Part shown: piece after piece, positions 16,875 to 26,429 of the stretch
Layout: every line of letters begins with the position of its first letter
Position numbering within the stretch: position 1 is the first letter of the stretch
The notes under the pieces: generated by a model
Database searches by the model: none
What the model saw: only the letters and a program-made list of their open reading frames with translations
Told to the model about the DNA's origin: nothing
Made by a program: the position numbers and the translations under genes
Assembly (NCBI GenBank): GCA_049516395.1
Contig: JBEKTD010000005.1
Coordinates: forward strand, 124,001 to 188,000
Length of the DNA stretch: 64,000 bases
Direction of reading: 5' to 3'
DNA from: Fen-1362 sp049516395
GTDB taxonomy: Bacteria > Planctomycetota > Phycisphaerae > Sedimentisphaerales > Anaerobacaceae

Positions 16875-18775
16875 TTCTCGTCTCCAACAACGACTTTAGC
16901 CACAAAACCAAGTGCCTTCAACGCATAAAGGACCAGTACGCCCATAATAACCAGCGATGACAAAATTGCCACGACCTTCAGCCAGGGCCTGAATACAAAT
17001 GAGAACGCAAACGCCCTGGTATAACATCGCGGCAGTTTTTCAAAAGCAACCATCTCTTTTGCTGTAAGATTTTTCAAAGGCGAATCAACCGAAACAAGCC
17101 CAAATAAAAACGGAGAATTAGTCGTGTGACAATCCTGACAGTTGCGAACGCCTAACGATTGAGCGGCTGGTCTGATATCGTGAGCAATTGGCCACATATA
17201 CGGCTCCGCCATTTTACTGTCCGCCGACACAAGTTTCCCGCCCGCATCCAGCGAATACAGTTTGCCTCCCGTAACATAAACCGACTTGACGCCCGCGTCA
17301 ACTTTCTCGCCGAGCGCAGTCAGTATTTTAACGATATCTTCATCTTTCAAATCAGGCCAACTGCCCGTCTTTGAGAACGCTGTCCTCGTGATTACCCTCG
17401 AAGTTGCCGACTTAACGGTTTCCATCGCCAGAGGCGTTACATTGCCCTCGCTCATCGTCGCCCAGTATGCGGGCCAGAAGAGTTTGAATACGCCTATTTT
17501 GCCGTCCTGTCCCTTCGCGAAAACCGGGTACAGCAGGTGAGGCAGGATTTCGCCCTCCTTGCTCGCACCAGCGATGCCCAGCGCATGAGCCCTTGCGGTC
17601 TTTGTCCGTATCGTCTCATTCGCAGGCCACGGCCCTGAATGGCACGCCGTGCAGCTCAACTTGTCAAAATGTGAAGGCGGGATACCTGCGTGTTTCGGCG
17701 TTGGCGCGGCAAATCGTCCGGCAACGGGTTTCTCACCGTTCTTGCCGAGGTGACAGCCCTCGCACGATGAAATCGTTGTTAAAGGATTATTGCTGTCCCG
17801 CGATTCGACCGCGTAGCCGCGTGTAATGTTATGGTCAAGGCCGTTACGATGACAATCCGCACAAATCAATCCCGAGGCAATATGAACGTCCTCATCCCTG
17901 AACCACTTCTCGGTTTTACCGTCCTGCACGTCAATATTTGAATGACAGAAATAACACCGCTGCTTTGGCGGCTCTCTGCGAATATCAAAACCCGCCCAGT
18001 CATTGTGGCCGAACGCCTCTTTGCGGTATGCCACAACGGGCGGCTTTAATTTTGAATCGCCGGACGTAAAAGGAGCTCTGAAATCATATTCGTTGGGCAA
18101 TCCCTTTACCGAGCCGGTTACATAAGCGAATTCGCAGGACGCCGTCGCCGCCCATCGGTAATTGCCGCGAAGAATTACCTGTATCGCGTAGCCGCTCGCC
18201 CCGCCCATATCCATTTCCGGGTTGCCGTCGTGGCAGGCAAGGCAATTAATCTCCAGCTTGCCGGTTACTTCCGATTTCAGAACCTCTTCTGGATTATCGC
18301 TTTTATCGACCATTTCGCCGATACCGCCGCCCGGCATCTGCCTGCCGAATGACTGCAAAAACGCCATCGGCGTCAGGCCTATCTGCTCAGGCCTGAATGT
18401 CCCCGGCCATTTACGGTATGACAGTGGTATTTGTGTCGCGCTTGTCGGGTCCGCGAATATCCACGGCTGCCCCTTTCGGCCTAGGTTAACATTCGGGTCA
18501 ATCGCGTTGAAATGCCAGCCGTCGCTGATTTTGTCGTAACTGTGGCACGCACCACAGGTCTGTTTCGTTGAAAACGGCAGCACAGGGTCGGAATCGGGGT
18601 GAATCTGGTCCGGCTCTTTGCCCGCTACCGGTTCAGCAAGCAGCGGTATCAAATGAACGAAATTGCTCCTGCTGCCGTCGGGAGTATCTCCAAGTTTCGC
18701 TTCCACACCGTCAGCGATTCCTGTCGCCAGGACAACCACTAAAAACAGCGATTTAGCAAGCAATCCGTTTCTCAA
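16871..18775 (-). CDS. Exported seven-heme cytochrome c with C-terminal membrane anchor
   Basis: 634 residues. N-terminal signal peptide; seven CxxCH heme sites at about residues 74 (CGACH), 178 (CLACH), 274 (CYFCH), 305 (CADCH), 338 (CEGCH), 375 (CTACH) and 546 (CQDCH); one transmembrane helix near 600-625 (WLKVVAILSSLVIMGVLVLY). A 170-residue heme-free stretch lies between the sixth and seventh sites. The only in-frame start giving a signal peptide is TTG 18775, with AAGGGA 11 nt upstream. Followed directly by the cytochrome b gene. Likely electron conduit between periplasmic oxidation reactions and the membrane pool; the specific donor is unknown. Confidence 0.9.
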   Translation of the reverse strand: MRNGLLAKSLFLVVVLATGIADGVEAKLGDTPDGSRSNFVHLIPLLAEPVAGKEPDQIHPDSDPVLPFSTKQTCGACHSYDKISDGWHFNAIDPNVNLGRKGQPWIFADPTSATQIPLSYRKWPGTFRPEQIGLTPMAFLQSFGRQMPGGGIGEMVDKSDNPEEVLKSEVTGKLEINCLACHDGNPEMDMGGASGYAIQVILRGNYRWAATASCEFAYVTGSVKGLPNEYDFRAPFTSGDSKLKPPVVAYRKEAFGHNDWAGFDIRREPPKQRCYFCHSNIDVQDGKTEKWFRDEDVHIASGLICADCHRNGLDHNITRGYAVESRDSNNPLTTISSCEGCHLGKNGEKPVAGRFAAPTPKHAGIPPSHFDKLSCTACHSGPWPANETIRTKTARAHALGIAGASKEGEILPHLLYPVFAKGQDGKIGVFKLFWPAYWATMSEGNVTPLAMETVKSATSRVITRTAFSKTGSWPDLKDEDIVKILTALGEKVDAGVKSVYVTGGKLYSLDAGGKLVSADSKMAEPYMWPIAHDIRPAAQSLGVRNCQDCHTTNSPFLFGLVSVDSPLKNLTAKEMVAFEKLPRCYTRAFAFSFVFRPWLKVVAILSSLVIMGVLVLYALKALGFVAKVVVGDEK

Positions 18776-18798
18776 TGTTCAATCAGTCCCTTGAACAA

Positions 18799-20151
18799 TT
18801 AAATCTTAAATTCTTCCGGCTTGAATTCCAGTTTGCAGCCCGCCTCGACCGCCTCGTTAACCTTCAGAACCGTCGCCGCGGTTTCATAGCCGACCTCAGC
18901 GGGACAATTCAGCTTCCCTTTGCCGCGGACCGCGTTGAAGAAATTCTCAAGATGCGGCTTGTGATACAGGTCCTTGAACTCGACGCCGATTTTATACGCG
19001 TCCGGAATCGGCGACTCACGAACATCAACCAATGCACCTGAGTCCGATTTTTCTTCCTTCTTTTCAGGAGGCGCAAGCAGAAAACCGTTCTTGACCCACT
19101 TGTCCCACTGGGGAGCCGTCGGCTCACGATACGCCTCGCCCCTGCTGCCCGCTTCCGAAATAAGCAGCGTCCCCTGGTCGCCCATAAACGTCTCGAAATA
19201 TCCCTGGCAACTGTTGGTTGTGATTGTCTGATAAAATGCCCTGACAGGCCCCTTCTTCGTTTCGTAGGTATAAACTGCCATTACATTGTCATACCACTCG
19301 TGGTCTTTCTTGTCGTAGTAATCAGTTCCGCCGCTGGCAATAACAACTTTCGGCGTTGCTTCGAGGAACCAGTTATAAATATCAATCTGGTGCGAGCCGA
19401 GGTCAACTATTGGCCCGCCGCCAAGCCCCTTATACCATCGCCAGTTGCGGAATTGCTCCATCGACTTGAAACCGTATTTGCTCAGCGTCGCCTCATCGAT
19501 ACTTTTGCCCTCAGGGAAACCTTTCGTCGGCTGAACCGAGCGATTCCACTGCCCGTTAATCGTCGTAATCCGACCGAGTATGCCCGCCTCTTTCAGCAGC
19601 TTCTCATAGCAGTGCAGATATCGCGGATTACTTCGTCGCTGATGACCTATCTGCAGCAATTTGCCTGTTTCCTTCGCCGCCTGCATCATTTTGCGGGCGC
19701 CATCCAGCGTGTTTGACATCTCCTTTTCGCAATAAACATGCAATCCGGCTTTCAGACACGCTACCGTATGCTCGCAATGCCAGAAATCAGGCGTCGCTAT
19801 AATGACCGCCTGCAGGTCCTTTTCCTTGTCGAGCATCTCTTTGTAATCGGTATAGACGTTATGCTCGTGCTTATATGCCTTTAGAAATCTCGACGCATTT
19901 TGCTGATTGAAACTCGTCCAGATATCGCACAGTGCCTTGAAGCGCAACCCAGGTATTTTCACCGCCGCCTCAAGCAGCACCCTGCCCTGGTCGCCCACCC
20001 CTATTATTGCCACGTTTATATCGTCTGATTTGGCGCCGGCTCCTGTTTCCCCAAGAACCATCGGCGAAAAAATCAGCCCCGCCCCAACCGCTGCCGTCGA
20101 ACGGATAAATTCCCGCCTGTTAAGCCCCGTTGATGTCCTGTCTTTGCTCAT
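18799..20151 (-). CDS. Tat-exported Gfo/Idh/MocA oxidoreductase (copy 2)
   Basis: 450 residues. Twin-Arg signal LNRREFIRSTAAVGAGLIF, Rossmann AIIGVGDQGRV and substrate region GGGPIVDLGSHQIDIYNW with the conserved His. At the usual EKP motif it reads YCEKEMSNT: the catalytic Lys is kept but Pro is Glu. It contains a subfamily insertion around FKSMEQFRNWRWYKG absent from the other copies. AAGGAC lies 6 nt before the ATG. It immediately precedes the cytochrome c gene (23-nt gap), making it the closest candidate partner of the cytochrome. Confidence 0.88.
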   Translation of the reverse strand: MSKDRTSTGLNRREFIRSTAAVGAGLIFSPMVLGETGAGAKSDDINVAIIGVGDQGRVLLEAAVKIPGLRFKALCDIWTSFNQQNASRFLKAYKHEHNVYTDYKEMLDKEKDLQAVIIATPDFWHCEHTVACLKAGLHVYCEKEMSNTLDGARKMMQAAKETGKLLQIGHQRRSNPRYLHCYEKLLKEAGILGRITTINGQWNRSVQPTKGFPEGKSIDEATLSKYGFKSMEQFRNWRWYKGLGGGPIVDLGSHQIDIYNWFLEATPKVVIASGGTDYYDKKDHEWYDNVMAVYTYETKKGPVRAFYQTITTNSCQGYFETFMGDQGTLLISEAGSRGEAYREPTAPQWDKWVKNGFLLAPPEKKEEKSDSGALVDVRESPIPDAYKIGVEFKDLYHKPHLENFFNAVRGKGKLNCPAEVGYETAATVLKVNEAVEAGCKLEFKPEEFKI

Positions 20152-20240
20152 TCGTAGTCCTTTTCAAAACCTAACCAAACAAACCTCAACCCCGCCCAGT
20201 AACGTCGCCTAATAATACCCAAATACCGCCGGCCAGACAA

Positions 20241-21572
20241 CTACAAAGTCCAGCCCTCGCGGTACTGGCGGCCAAGAAGCTCACTGGCCTCCGGGATATT
20301 TGTAATCTTCATATTCGGCCCGTCCCACTCAATCCGCCTGCCCGTGCGGATTGCAACATTGCCCAGCAGGACGGTCTCCGTCAGAGGCCCGGCGTACTCG
20401 AAATTCGAGCACGCTGCTGGCCCGCCTTTGCAGGCGTCAATCCAGTTCTGCTCATGCGTGCCGGCTATTCGCGGTATGCTCTTGGCAGGCCGCTGGTAAT
20501 CCTTCATTCGCGACTCAGGAATAATTCGCCCTTCCACTATCGTTCCCTTGTCGCCGATAAAAATAACTCCTCCATCGCCAAGTTTCCGTTCTTTTTCCAG
20601 CCCCGCCGGACGTGGCGGCTTCAACCCCCCATCATACCACGTCAGATTCACCGCCGGCATTTCCCCTCGCGCCGGAAATTCATATCGCACAATCGATGCG
20701 TCCGGATATGTCTCGCTGTTTTTCATCTTCTCCCAGTTTTTTACCACATGTGATGAAACGCTCGCCTCAACAGCAGTCGGCCTGTCCAGCTTCAACGCCC
20801 AATACGCGTGGTCCATTATATGACAGCCCATATCCCCCAGCGCACCCGTTCCGAAATCCAGCCAGCCACGCCACGCAAACGGATGATAAACAGGATTATA
20901 TGCCCTAACCGGCGCAGGCCCCAGCCAGTTGTCCCAGTCCAGCCCTTCAGGTAGCGCCGGCGAATTAACCGGCCGGCCTATCCCCTGCGCCCAGAACGGC
21001 CTGTCCGTCCACGCATACACCTCACGAATCTGCCCTATCGCCCCGGACCATATCATTTCGCACAGCACTCGAATATCTTCGCTCGAATGTCCCTGGTTGC
21101 CCATCTGTGTGGCAACCTTCGCCTCGCGCGCCGCCGTCGTCAGTTTTCGCGCCTCTTCAATCGACCACGTCAACGGCTTCTGCACATAAACGTGCTTGCC
21201 CATTTTGATTGCCGCCATAGCAATCGTCGCGTGCGTATGGTCAGGCGTCGCGATAACCACCGCGTCAATATCCTTCACCTCGTCTAGCATCTTGCGAAAA
21301 TCTTTGTATTTTTTCACATTCGGATGGCTCTGAAAAACCGGCCCCGCGTAATTCCAGTCAACATCGCAAAGCGCAACGATATTCTCACCTTCGCAGGCCT
21401 TTAAGTTCTCCTTGCCCTGACCGCCTATACCCACAGAGGCGATATTGAGCTTTTCGCTTGGCGGCTTGAAACCCGCCCCGCCCAGAACAAATCTCGGCAA
21501 AATCGTAAAGCCCGCTATAGCAGACGCGGTTCCCTTCACAAAACTCCTGCGTGAAATTCCGTTACTATTCAT
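20241..21572 (-). CDS. Tat-exported Gfo/Idh/MocA oxidoreductase (copy 3)
   Basis: 443 residues. Signal SRRSFVKGTASAIAGFTIL; Rossmann SVGIGGQGKENL; VATPDHTHATIAMAA-type nucleotide loop; QKP in place of EKP (VYVQKPLTWS); GTGALGDMGCHIMDHAYW as the substrate-side His motif. Very similar along its whole length to copy 4 directly upstream (same WLGPAP, YHPFAWR, NWIEACKGG-type phrases), so the two arose by tandem duplication. Putative SD TAGGAT. An 89-nt gap separates it from copy 2. Confidence 0.88.
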   Translation of the reverse strand: MNSNGISRRSFVKGTASAIAGFTILPRFVLGGAGFKPPSEKLNIASVGIGGQGKENLKACEGENIVALCDVDWNYAGPVFQSHPNVKKYKDFRKMLDEVKDIDAVVIATPDHTHATIAMAAIKMGKHVYVQKPLTWSIEEARKLTTAAREAKVATQMGNQGHSSEDIRVLCEMIWSGAIGQIREVYAWTDRPFWAQGIGRPVNSPALPEGLDWDNWLGPAPVRAYNPVYHPFAWRGWLDFGTGALGDMGCHIMDHAYWALKLDRPTAVEASVSSHVVKNWEKMKNSETYPDASIVRYEFPARGEMPAVNLTWYDGGLKPPRPAGLEKERKLGDGGVIFIGDKGTIVEGRIIPESRMKDYQRPAKSIPRIAGTHEQNWIDACKGGPAACSNFEYAGPLTETVLLGNVAIRTGRRIEWDGPNMKITNIPEASELLGRQYREGWTL

Positions 21573-21591
21573 AAATCAATCCTAAGTTTCG

Positions 21592-23004
21592 TTACAGCGT
21601 CCAGCCCGTCCGATAAGGCGGATTAACGAACTCATTGGCCGTCTCGTCATTGGTAAACTTCATATTTTCGCCGTCCCATTCGAGCACCTTATACGGATTC
21701 ATCATCGCCAGGTTTCCCATTACCACGGTTTCCGTAAACGGTCCCGAATAATCGAAATTCGAGCTTGCCGCAACACCGCCCTTGCATGCCTCAATCCAGT
21801 TCTTCTCGTGTCCGTCAATGCCGTCCTTGATTCTCGGCAGTGTCTTCGCGGGCCTCTTGTATGCCTCCATTTTGTTTTCAGGTATCAAACGCGGATTCAT
21901 ACCGTAACAGCCGCACATCAGCTTGCCCTTGTCGCCGACAAAAATAACGCCGCCATCCTCGTCGCCCATCTGCCGACCCGGCTCAAGCTCTTCCGGTCTT
22001 GCCGGCATAAGTCCGCCGTCATACCAGTTAATTTTCACTTCCGGCATATTGCCTCGCGCCGGGAATTTATAGCGAACGATGCTTGCCTGCGGATACGTCT
22101 CACGCACGCCTACCTTGCCCCAGCCCTCGCCCGACATCCTCGTCGATGTGCATGCCTCGACACTGATTGGATATTTCAGCTTCAACGCCCAGAACGCCGG
22201 GTCAAGAATATGGCAAGCCATATCGGCTAAAGCCCCGCCTCCGAAATCCACCCACGCCCTCCACGCAAAAGGATGATATGCCGGGTTATACGGTCTCTCC
22301 GGAGCAGGCCCAAGCCAAAGGTCCCAGTCCATACCTTCCGGCACTGGCGGCGTATCTTTCGGCCTGTCGATTCCCTGCGCCCACACGGGCCTGTTTGTCC
22401 ACGCGTGAACCTCCCTCACCGGCCCAATCGCCCCGTCCCATATCCACTCGCACATCAGCCGAATCCCCTCGCCCGAATGTCCCTGGTTACCCATCTGTGT
22501 TACAACTTTATATTTCCTCGCCGCCTCGGTCAGTTTCCTCGCCTCATAAACCGTCCGAGTCAGCGGCTTTTGAACATATACGTGCTTACCCATCTGCATC
22601 GCCGCCATCGCCGCCACTGTATGCGTATGGTCGGGCGTCGCGACTATCACCGCATCAATGCCCTTTTCCTGTTCGAGCATCTTGCGGAAATCTTTATACT
22701 TCTTCGCGTCGGGATACGCGTTGAAAACATTCACCGTCCCCGGCAGTTTCTCGTCAACGTCGCAAAGTGCGATTATATTCTCGCCTGCGTCCGCGCATCT
22801 GCGCGTATTATTGCCTCCCATACCGCCAACGCCGATTGTCGCGATATTCAGCTTCTCGCTCGGCGGCTTCTTGCCGCTGACGCTTTCACCCAGCACATAA
22901 CTCGGGATAATCGTAAACGCTCCCGCCGCCGCCACCGCCGAACCCAGCAGTTGCCTCCGTGAAATTCCGTATTCCTTTTCTTTGCCGGCGTTTTCATTAG
23001 TCAT
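21592..23004 (-). CDS. Tat-exported Gfo/Idh/MocA oxidoreductase (copy 4)
   Basis: 470 residues. Signal SRRQLLGSAVAAAGAFTII; Rossmann TIGVGGMGGNN; VYVQKPLTRT (QKP variant shared with copy 3); GGGALADMACHILDPAFW, where the His motif is conserved but followed by ILDP. Other phrases such as TPDHTHTVAAMAAMQMGKH and NYDGG-type loops parallel copy 3. AGGAGACC precedes the ATG. It starts 36 nt after the HEAT-repeat gene and ends 19 nt before copy 3. Confidence 0.88.
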   Translation of the reverse strand: MTNENAGKEKEYGISRRQLLGSAVAAAGAFTIIPSYVLGESVSGKKPPSEKLNIATIGVGGMGGNNTRRCADAGENIIALCDVDEKLPGTVNVFNAYPDAKKYKDFRKMLEQEKGIDAVIVATPDHTHTVAAMAAMQMGKHVYVQKPLTRTVYEARKLTEAARKYKVVTQMGNQGHSGEGIRLMCEWIWDGAIGPVREVHAWTNRPVWAQGIDRPKDTPPVPEGMDWDLWLGPAPERPYNPAYHPFAWRAWVDFGGGALADMACHILDPAFWALKLKYPISVEACTSTRMSGEGWGKVGVRETYPQASIVRYKFPARGNMPEVKINWYDGGLMPARPEELEPGRQMGDEDGGVIFVGDKGKLMCGCYGMNPRLIPENKMEAYKRPAKTLPRIKDGIDGHEKNWIEACKGGVAASSNFDYSGPFTETVVMGNLAMMNPYKVLEWDGENMKFTNDETANEFVNPPYRTGWTL

Positions 23005-23040
23005 AATAAGGTCTCCTATTTAGTATCATGTATAAAACCG

Positions 23041-25095
23041 TTATTTGCCTTGTTTAAGCAGTTTCTGCGCCTGTTCACGCACCGACTCGTTAGTCGTGCC
23101 GTCAATCACCTTCTGCAAAACATCTTTTGTCTGTGCCGACATCTTTGGCGTAACCTTTATTCTCTCTTCTGCTATTTTGATTGCGGCCGCTTCAGCTTCT
23201 TCTTTCAAATCTTTGTCATCAAGGTAGCTCGCCGCCATATCCATCGCCTCGAAGCTGTTCGTGCCGCTCAGGCCCGACAGCACCATTTTCTTCTCTGATG
23301 CATCCGATGCCAGCGCCATCGCGTCTTTATACATCTTCATTGTCTCTTCCGCGGGCCTGTTGTTCGGCAATCCCGCCAGTCGGACATAACCGCGAAGCGC
23401 CAGTGCCTTGTGAACAGGATTTTCAAACGTCTGTGCAACCTTCAGCAAATCCGCCGCAGGCGCAGCCGTTGGCCAGTCCGATAGTGCCCTCACCGCCGCG
23501 TCCTTAATCTTGTCTTCTTTGTCCCCAAGCGACTCCCGCAGAACCGGCAACGCCTTTTCATCGCCAATCTTGCCCAGAACGCTCAACAGCGAACATTTAG
23601 CGTCAATGTCCTTCGCCGTTGACAGCGCCGCAAGAACTGCTTGTCCCTGACCTTTGTCCTCCGCTATTTTCTTCGCCACAACCACTACCGTCTTTTCAAG
23701 CTCGCCCCTGTCATTGCCTGAAGCCGCCAATTGCAGTTCAATAAGCCCAGCTATATCCTGTGGCCCCGCCAGCGCTCGCAACGCCTTGATTGATTCGACT
23801 CTAACCTTGGCGTCCGCGTCTTTAGCCGTCTTCATCAAAACAGGAATTGATGACTTTATATTTCGCTGCTCACAACTGCGAACAAGCTCAACCTTCGCCT
23901 TCGGCTCGGCATCTGGAAGTTTCTTCAAAATCGCCTCGTCAACGTCAGCGCCGTGCAGCCGATACAAACTCTCCTGCGCCGCCTTTTGCTCATCCCCGAA
24001 CTTCGCAGCCGCCGTGGTAACAAGCATATCAACACACGTCACATCTCCTAATGTCCCTATCGCCTTCAATGCCGCGATGCGAACCGCCGTATCAGTGCTC
24101 TTTGCCACCGACTGAACCGCCGGCAGCGCAACCCTGTCCCCGCAATCCGCCAAAGCTGAAATAAGTTGCGCCTGTTGTGCAGTTCCCAGATTCGTCATCT
24201 GCTCTGTCGCCGCCTTTATCACGTCCGTCTTTGCAACGTCTTTCAGTGTCGCTATCGTCACTGTTTGAATCGGCTTGTCGGCTGATTTTAGCATCTCAAC
24301 AACCACTTCGCTGGTTTTGTCGCCCGCGGTCAAAATCATACCTCTCGCCGCCGCAACGCGGATAATCATTGGTTCGCTTGCAGCGTATAACTGTTTATAA
24401 ATCGCCCCAGCCGCTTCCTTCTGCCCTTTGGCCGCAAGCCGGTCCGCGCACCGCAAATACGCATCTATCGCCGCCGCTTTTACCACGCCTGCCGCCTTGT
24501 CTTTCGTCTTGGCAATAGCGTCTGTCGCACCATTGTCATCTATCCTGCTCAAAGCAGCCACCGCCGCGACTGCAACCGTCTCATTTGCGTCATTAGTCAG
24601 TTTCGCCAGTGCATCAATCGCCTTCTTGTCGCCTCGAACCCCAAGCGTATTTATGATTCCAACCTTCGCGTTACCCTCTGCCTTCGATAGCGATTTACGC
24701 AGCGCATCATCAACTGCCGCTCCGGGTATCCGCTCCAATGCATAACGGGCGATATCGGAAACCTTCTCATCCGTCAGCATCGAGGCCAGCGCAGGAACCG
24801 ACGCCTCCGTCCCCGCAACGCTTAACTCTCTGCAAACAAAATCCTTCGCCGCGTAACTGGCGTCCGATTTGAGAAAATCATCGAGCTGCTTTTCCATCGC
24901 CTTCATTTCGGGTTTACCGCTCGCGTCGCGAATCATACCACTGATTTTGACAAGGTCCACCCGGCTCTTATTGAAATCATACGTCTTGATATTGCTTAAC
25001 AACTGCCCAAATTCGTTGGAATCGGCAGCGTATATCACACTGCCAAAACACAAAACTACAGCTGCAATCACTGAAACTTTTAACAGACGATTCAT
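23041..25095 (-). CDS. Exported HEAT-repeat protein
   Basis: 684 residues: signal peptide (MNRLLKVSVIAAVVLCFGSVIYA) then an almost continuous alpha-solenoid of HEAT/PBS-lyase-like repeats, visible as recurring LxxLxDxxxxVRxxAxxALxxxG patterns (for example KVRVESIKALRALAG, AVRIAALKAIGTLGDV, KIKDAAVRALSDW). No catalytic motif. In planctomycetes such solenoids often accompany secreted oxidoreductases and cytochromes and probably scaffold protein complexes. AAAGGAAG precedes the ATG. It lies between the ThuA-like gene and copy 4 with 15- and 36-nt gaps. Confidence 0.82.
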   Translation of the reverse strand: MNRLLKVSVIAAVVLCFGSVIYAADSNEFGQLLSNIKTYDFNKSRVDLVKISGMIRDASGKPEMKAMEKQLDDFLKSDASYAAKDFVCRELSVAGTEASVPALASMLTDEKVSDIARYALERIPGAAVDDALRKSLSKAEGNAKVGIINTLGVRGDKKAIDALAKLTNDANETVAVAAVAALSRIDDNGATDAIAKTKDKAAGVVKAAAIDAYLRCADRLAAKGQKEAAGAIYKQLYAASEPMIIRVAAARGMILTAGDKTSEVVVEMLKSADKPIQTVTIATLKDVAKTDVIKAATEQMTNLGTAQQAQLISALADCGDRVALPAVQSVAKSTDTAVRIAALKAIGTLGDVTCVDMLVTTAAAKFGDEQKAAQESLYRLHGADVDEAILKKLPDAEPKAKVELVRSCEQRNIKSSIPVLMKTAKDADAKVRVESIKALRALAGPQDIAGLIELQLAASGNDRGELEKTVVVVAKKIAEDKGQGQAVLAALSTAKDIDAKCSLLSVLGKIGDEKALPVLRESLGDKEDKIKDAAVRALSDWPTAAPAADLLKVAQTFENPVHKALALRGYVRLAGLPNNRPAEETMKMYKDAMALASDASEKKMVLSGLSGTNSFEAMDMAASYLDDKDLKEEAEAAAIKIAEERIKVTPKMSAQTKDVLQKVIDGTTNESVREQAQKLLKQGK

Positions 25096-25110
25096 ATTCT
25101 TCTTCCTTTC

Positions 25111-26025
25111 TTATTTGCCTTCTTTTACAGGCGTCGCGTCAACTTTTAAATCACCCAGCGCAAACTGGATGCCGTCAAGCTCATGTTGTAATATGGTGGG
25201 ACGATAATATATCTCGTTATTATGCCCAAGCCCGCAGAAAAATATCCTCCCCTTGCTGTAATCTTTTATCCAGCTCACAGGCATGTCCCGGTCGCTCTCC
25301 ATTGCTCCTTTTGCGCTCTTCGTTGCCGGGTCATCCAAATCGAGCGTCAGCAAAATACGCCGGTTCTCGACCGGGCTAAGCTTCTTCTGACGATAAATCT
25401 CGTCCCGGACCTTGAATCCCTCTCCCTTAAACGACGCGTTCAGCGGGTGATTCGGCTCATAATCCTTTATCGCCCAAACCCCGCCCGCCGTCCACGGGTG
25501 CGCCACAAACTGTCCCCCTATCATCTCCGCCGCCTCGGGCCATTTATAAAAATTGTCCGTCGCAGCGTGTAAACCGATAATACCTTTGCCGCCCTTCACA
25601 AAATCCATCAGGGCCTCTTTCTGCCCCGGCTTATTAAAATCCAGGTGTGTCGTGTTGTTAAACAATATCGCGTCAAACTCCGCCAGTTTTTTCGTATCGA
25701 ACATATTCATATCGTCGCTGAAAACCACGTCGTATGCCCCGGTCTTCTTGCCCATAATCTCAATCGCCTTGTTCGTTACAGGTATGCTATCGTGGAAATA
25801 CCCCTTGCAAAGCCAGAATACTAATATCTTTCTCGCTTTCGCGGGTTTGGCAGTCGCTTTTTCCGGCGCCGCCGCCTCAATCTTCGCCGTCTCTTCAGCC
25901 GTAACAGGCCTCAACTCCTTCGGTGAACCATCTGCCCGGCTGTCGCGGACAAAAAATCCCATGACAACAAATAATAATACCATAACACCTATTGATATCC
26001 CAATTCCCATAGCGCCACGATTCAT
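25111..26025 (-). CDS. ThuA-like domain protein with N-terminal membrane anchor
   Basis: 304 residues from ATG 26025 (AAAGGG upstream). Hydrophobic N-terminal anchor/signal, a short Ala/Lys-rich linker, then the ThuA fold: KILVFWLCKGYFHDSIP, DAILFNNTTH, FVKGGKGIIGLHAATDNFYKW, GGQFVAHPW, VENRRILLTLD and PVSWIKDYSKGRIFFCGLGHN. ThuA-like proteins are glutamine-amidotransferase-like. In rhizobia thuAB, with a Gfo/Idh-type ThuB, is needed for trehalose/sucrose utilisation through 3-keto sugars. The neighbourhood supports a role in periplasmic keto-sugar metabolism, inferred. Confidence 0.85.
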   Translation of the reverse strand: MNRGAMGIGISIGVMVLLFVVMGFFVRDSRADGSPKELRPVTAEETAKIEAAAPEKATAKPAKARKILVFWLCKGYFHDSIPVTNKAIEIMGKKTGAYDVVFSDDMNMFDTKKLAEFDAILFNNTTHLDFNKPGQKEALMDFVKGGKGIIGLHAATDNFYKWPEAAEMIGGQFVAHPWTAGGVWAIKDYEPNHPLNASFKGEGFKVRDEIYRQKKLSPVENRRILLTLDLDDPATKSAKGAMESDRDMPVSWIKDYSKGRIFFCGLGHNNEIYYRPTILQHELDGIQFALGDLKVDATPVKEGK

Positions 26026-26054
26026 CTTTAATCCCTTTCTATATTTATAGCACT

Positions 26055-26189
26055 CTACAATACCCACGGACTTCGCATCGGCCTGCTTAGTATCCTGTCC
26101 GCCTCTGCATCATTTATAAAACGCTCCGCCGCGACTGCCCCGCCGACGCCCTTCATAAACTCACGCCTGTTTATTTTACCGTTCTGCAT
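26055..26189 (-). pseudogene. Internally deleted Gfo/Idh/MocA gene: Tat signal joined to the C-terminal tail
   Basis: The reading frame from ATG 26189 begins MQNGKINRREFMKGVGGAVAA, an ordinary Tat signal, then runs directly into ERFINDAEADRILSRPMRSPWVL. That ending is the C-terminus of copies 1 and 5 (HFINDTEADKMLTRPMRSPWRL; EEANRMLSRPMRSPWHL). The roughly 390-residue enzyme body is missing without a frameshift, so the remnant is a single 44-codon open frame. It shows the array once contained an eighth member next to copy 5. Confidence 0.75.
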
Positions 26190-26429
26190 TCTATATTCTA
26201 TCTTCCGTCTTCTGCCTGCCCTACCGCCATTTTGGCTCGGCCATCCCTGTTCGGGAGGCACCCCTTTGCCCTTAGGCATCCCTTATGGGAAAGGGAGTAG
26301 TTTCAGCGAAGAAAGGGCTTTAATTTCCCGTTTAGCCGTCCGCCGTAAGACGTCCCTTACGGGAGCCGGCACACCGACGTTTTTTTCCTTAATTCTAACC
26401 TCTCAATTCTAAATTCTCTGCGTTCGATT
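26190..26429. other. Spacer with hairpin-forming repeat debris
   Basis: No gene seen. CGTAAG ACGTCC CTTACG (about 26342-26359) and GGCATCCCTTATGGGAAAGGG form hairpins; the flanks are low-complexity TTCTAAATTCT / ATCTTCCGTCTTCTGCC words like those in other spacers of this window. Confidence 0.45.

Noticed and set aside
26055..26279. Longer version of the deletion remnant starting at 26279
   Set aside because: The extra 30 codons run through hairpin debris with no Tat-like or conserved sequence; the signal begins at MQNGKINRREF (26189).
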